From DASXRA01 sp035263725 (GTDB taxonomy: Bacteria > Actinomycetota > Actinomycetes > Mycobacteriales > Jatrophihabitantaceae), in NCBI GenBank assembly GCA_035263725.1, contig DATFRC010000225.1, positions 1 to 64,000 of the forward strand: a stretch of DNA of 64,000 bases, in the 5' to 3' direction. Positions 63,875-64,000 of this stretch are shown here, in pieces. Each line of letters begins with the position of its first letter. Within the stretch, counting starts at the first letter, position 1. The position numbers and the translations under genes are program-made. Under the pieces are notes generated by a model that saw only the letters and a program-made list of their open reading frames with translations, did not search any database and was not told the origin of the DNA.

Positions 63875-64000
63875 CTAGACGCCTGTGGCTCCGGCTCGCC
63901 TGCGCGACAGCGCGTCGACCGTCGCAGCCAGCAACAGCACACCGCCGGTGACGATGAACTGGATGGCCGCGCTGTTGTCGCCCTGGATCAGGTCGGCCAT
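63875..64000 (-). CDS. C-terminal end of a sugar ABC permease (partial)
   Basis: The last 41 codons of a minus-strand gene running off the window: MADLIQGDNSAAIQFIVTGGVL ends in LSRRRAGATGV (broken here for length). The Gly-x-x-x-x-Q-x-I-V-T-G-x-V-L-L-L-A hydrophobic helix and VDALSRRR end are typical of XylH/RbsC-type permeases. It sits upstream of the ROK regulator. Confidence 0.7.
   Translation of the reverse strand: MADLIQGDNSAAIQFIVTGGVLLLAATVDALSRRRAGATGV

Overview
This window is chromosomal DNA from a high-GC actinobacterium. The sequence is GC-rich throughout, with frequent GTG starts and tightly overlapping genes. It encodes actinobacterial hallmarks: WhiA, RbpA, OpcA, DUF4032 and F420-dependent LLM and PPOX oxidoreductases. 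The gene order (uvrC-rapZ-yvcK-whiA-gap-pgk-tpiA-secG, then pgl-opcA-zwf-tal-tkt, then ctaB/ctaA and suf) is the conserved actinobacterial core. I cannot name a genus. There is no rRNA, tRNA, CRISPR, prophage or intact insertion sequence. Housekeeping genes dominate, and a few accessory insertions carry most of the interest.

Layout. 0-4 kb: secreted L,D-transpeptidase, ROK kinase, and two membrane bacterial-PH proteins. 4-7 kb: an alpha/beta hydrolase lacking its nucleophile serine, then a two-gene metal/oxyanion operon (ArsR-ArsC fusion plus ChrA-type transporter) behind a palindromic operator. 7-15 kb: Smr, two-step hydrolases, DUF4032, RidA, RIO kinase, proS, ung and F420-type oxidoreductases. 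15-15.7 kb: an RHH/Doc toxin-antitoxin pair. 15.8-19.5 kb: uvrA and a beta-lactamase-fold hydrolase. 19.5-20.1 kb: a decayed ABC transporter. 20-27 kb: aldo/keto reductase, adenosine-deaminase family enzyme, uvrC, rapZ, yvcK, whiA. 28-31.7 kb: gap, pgk, tpiA, secG, rbpA. 32-38.8 kb (minus strand): the pentose-phosphate operon tkt-tal-zwf-opcA-pgl, with no pgi in it. 38.9-44.6 kb: heme O and heme A synthases, an ATP-grasp protein, DUF445 and an ABC-2 exporter. 44.7-51.4 kb: acyltransferase divergent from the sufRBDCSUT iron-sulfur operon. 51.5-57.4 kb: DUF427, lipase-maturation-factor homologue, phytoene-desaturase-like oxidoreductase, zinc peptidase and MFS carrier. 57.5-60.4 kb: ABC-F protein, small HTH protein and enoyl-CoA hydratase. 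60.6-64 kb: ABC exporter, ROK repressor and the end of a sugar ABC permease.

Two themes run through the window. First, many genes show a -10-like TAnnnT hexamer exactly 6-7 nt before an ATG or GTG with no ribosome-binding site, which predicts leaderless mRNAs. Two of these predicted transcripts begin with tiny upstream ORFs (before secG and before the ABC-F gene). In the ABC-F leader, the tiny ORF contains a 7-nt perfect complement of the downstream Shine-Dalgarno, suggesting translational attenuation. Second, a hairpin-forming intergenic repeat of about 57 bp occurs three times (31.85, 33.78 and 60.46 kb), with a partial copy before whiA. Most functional assignments rest on motifs read by eye, and no database search was run.
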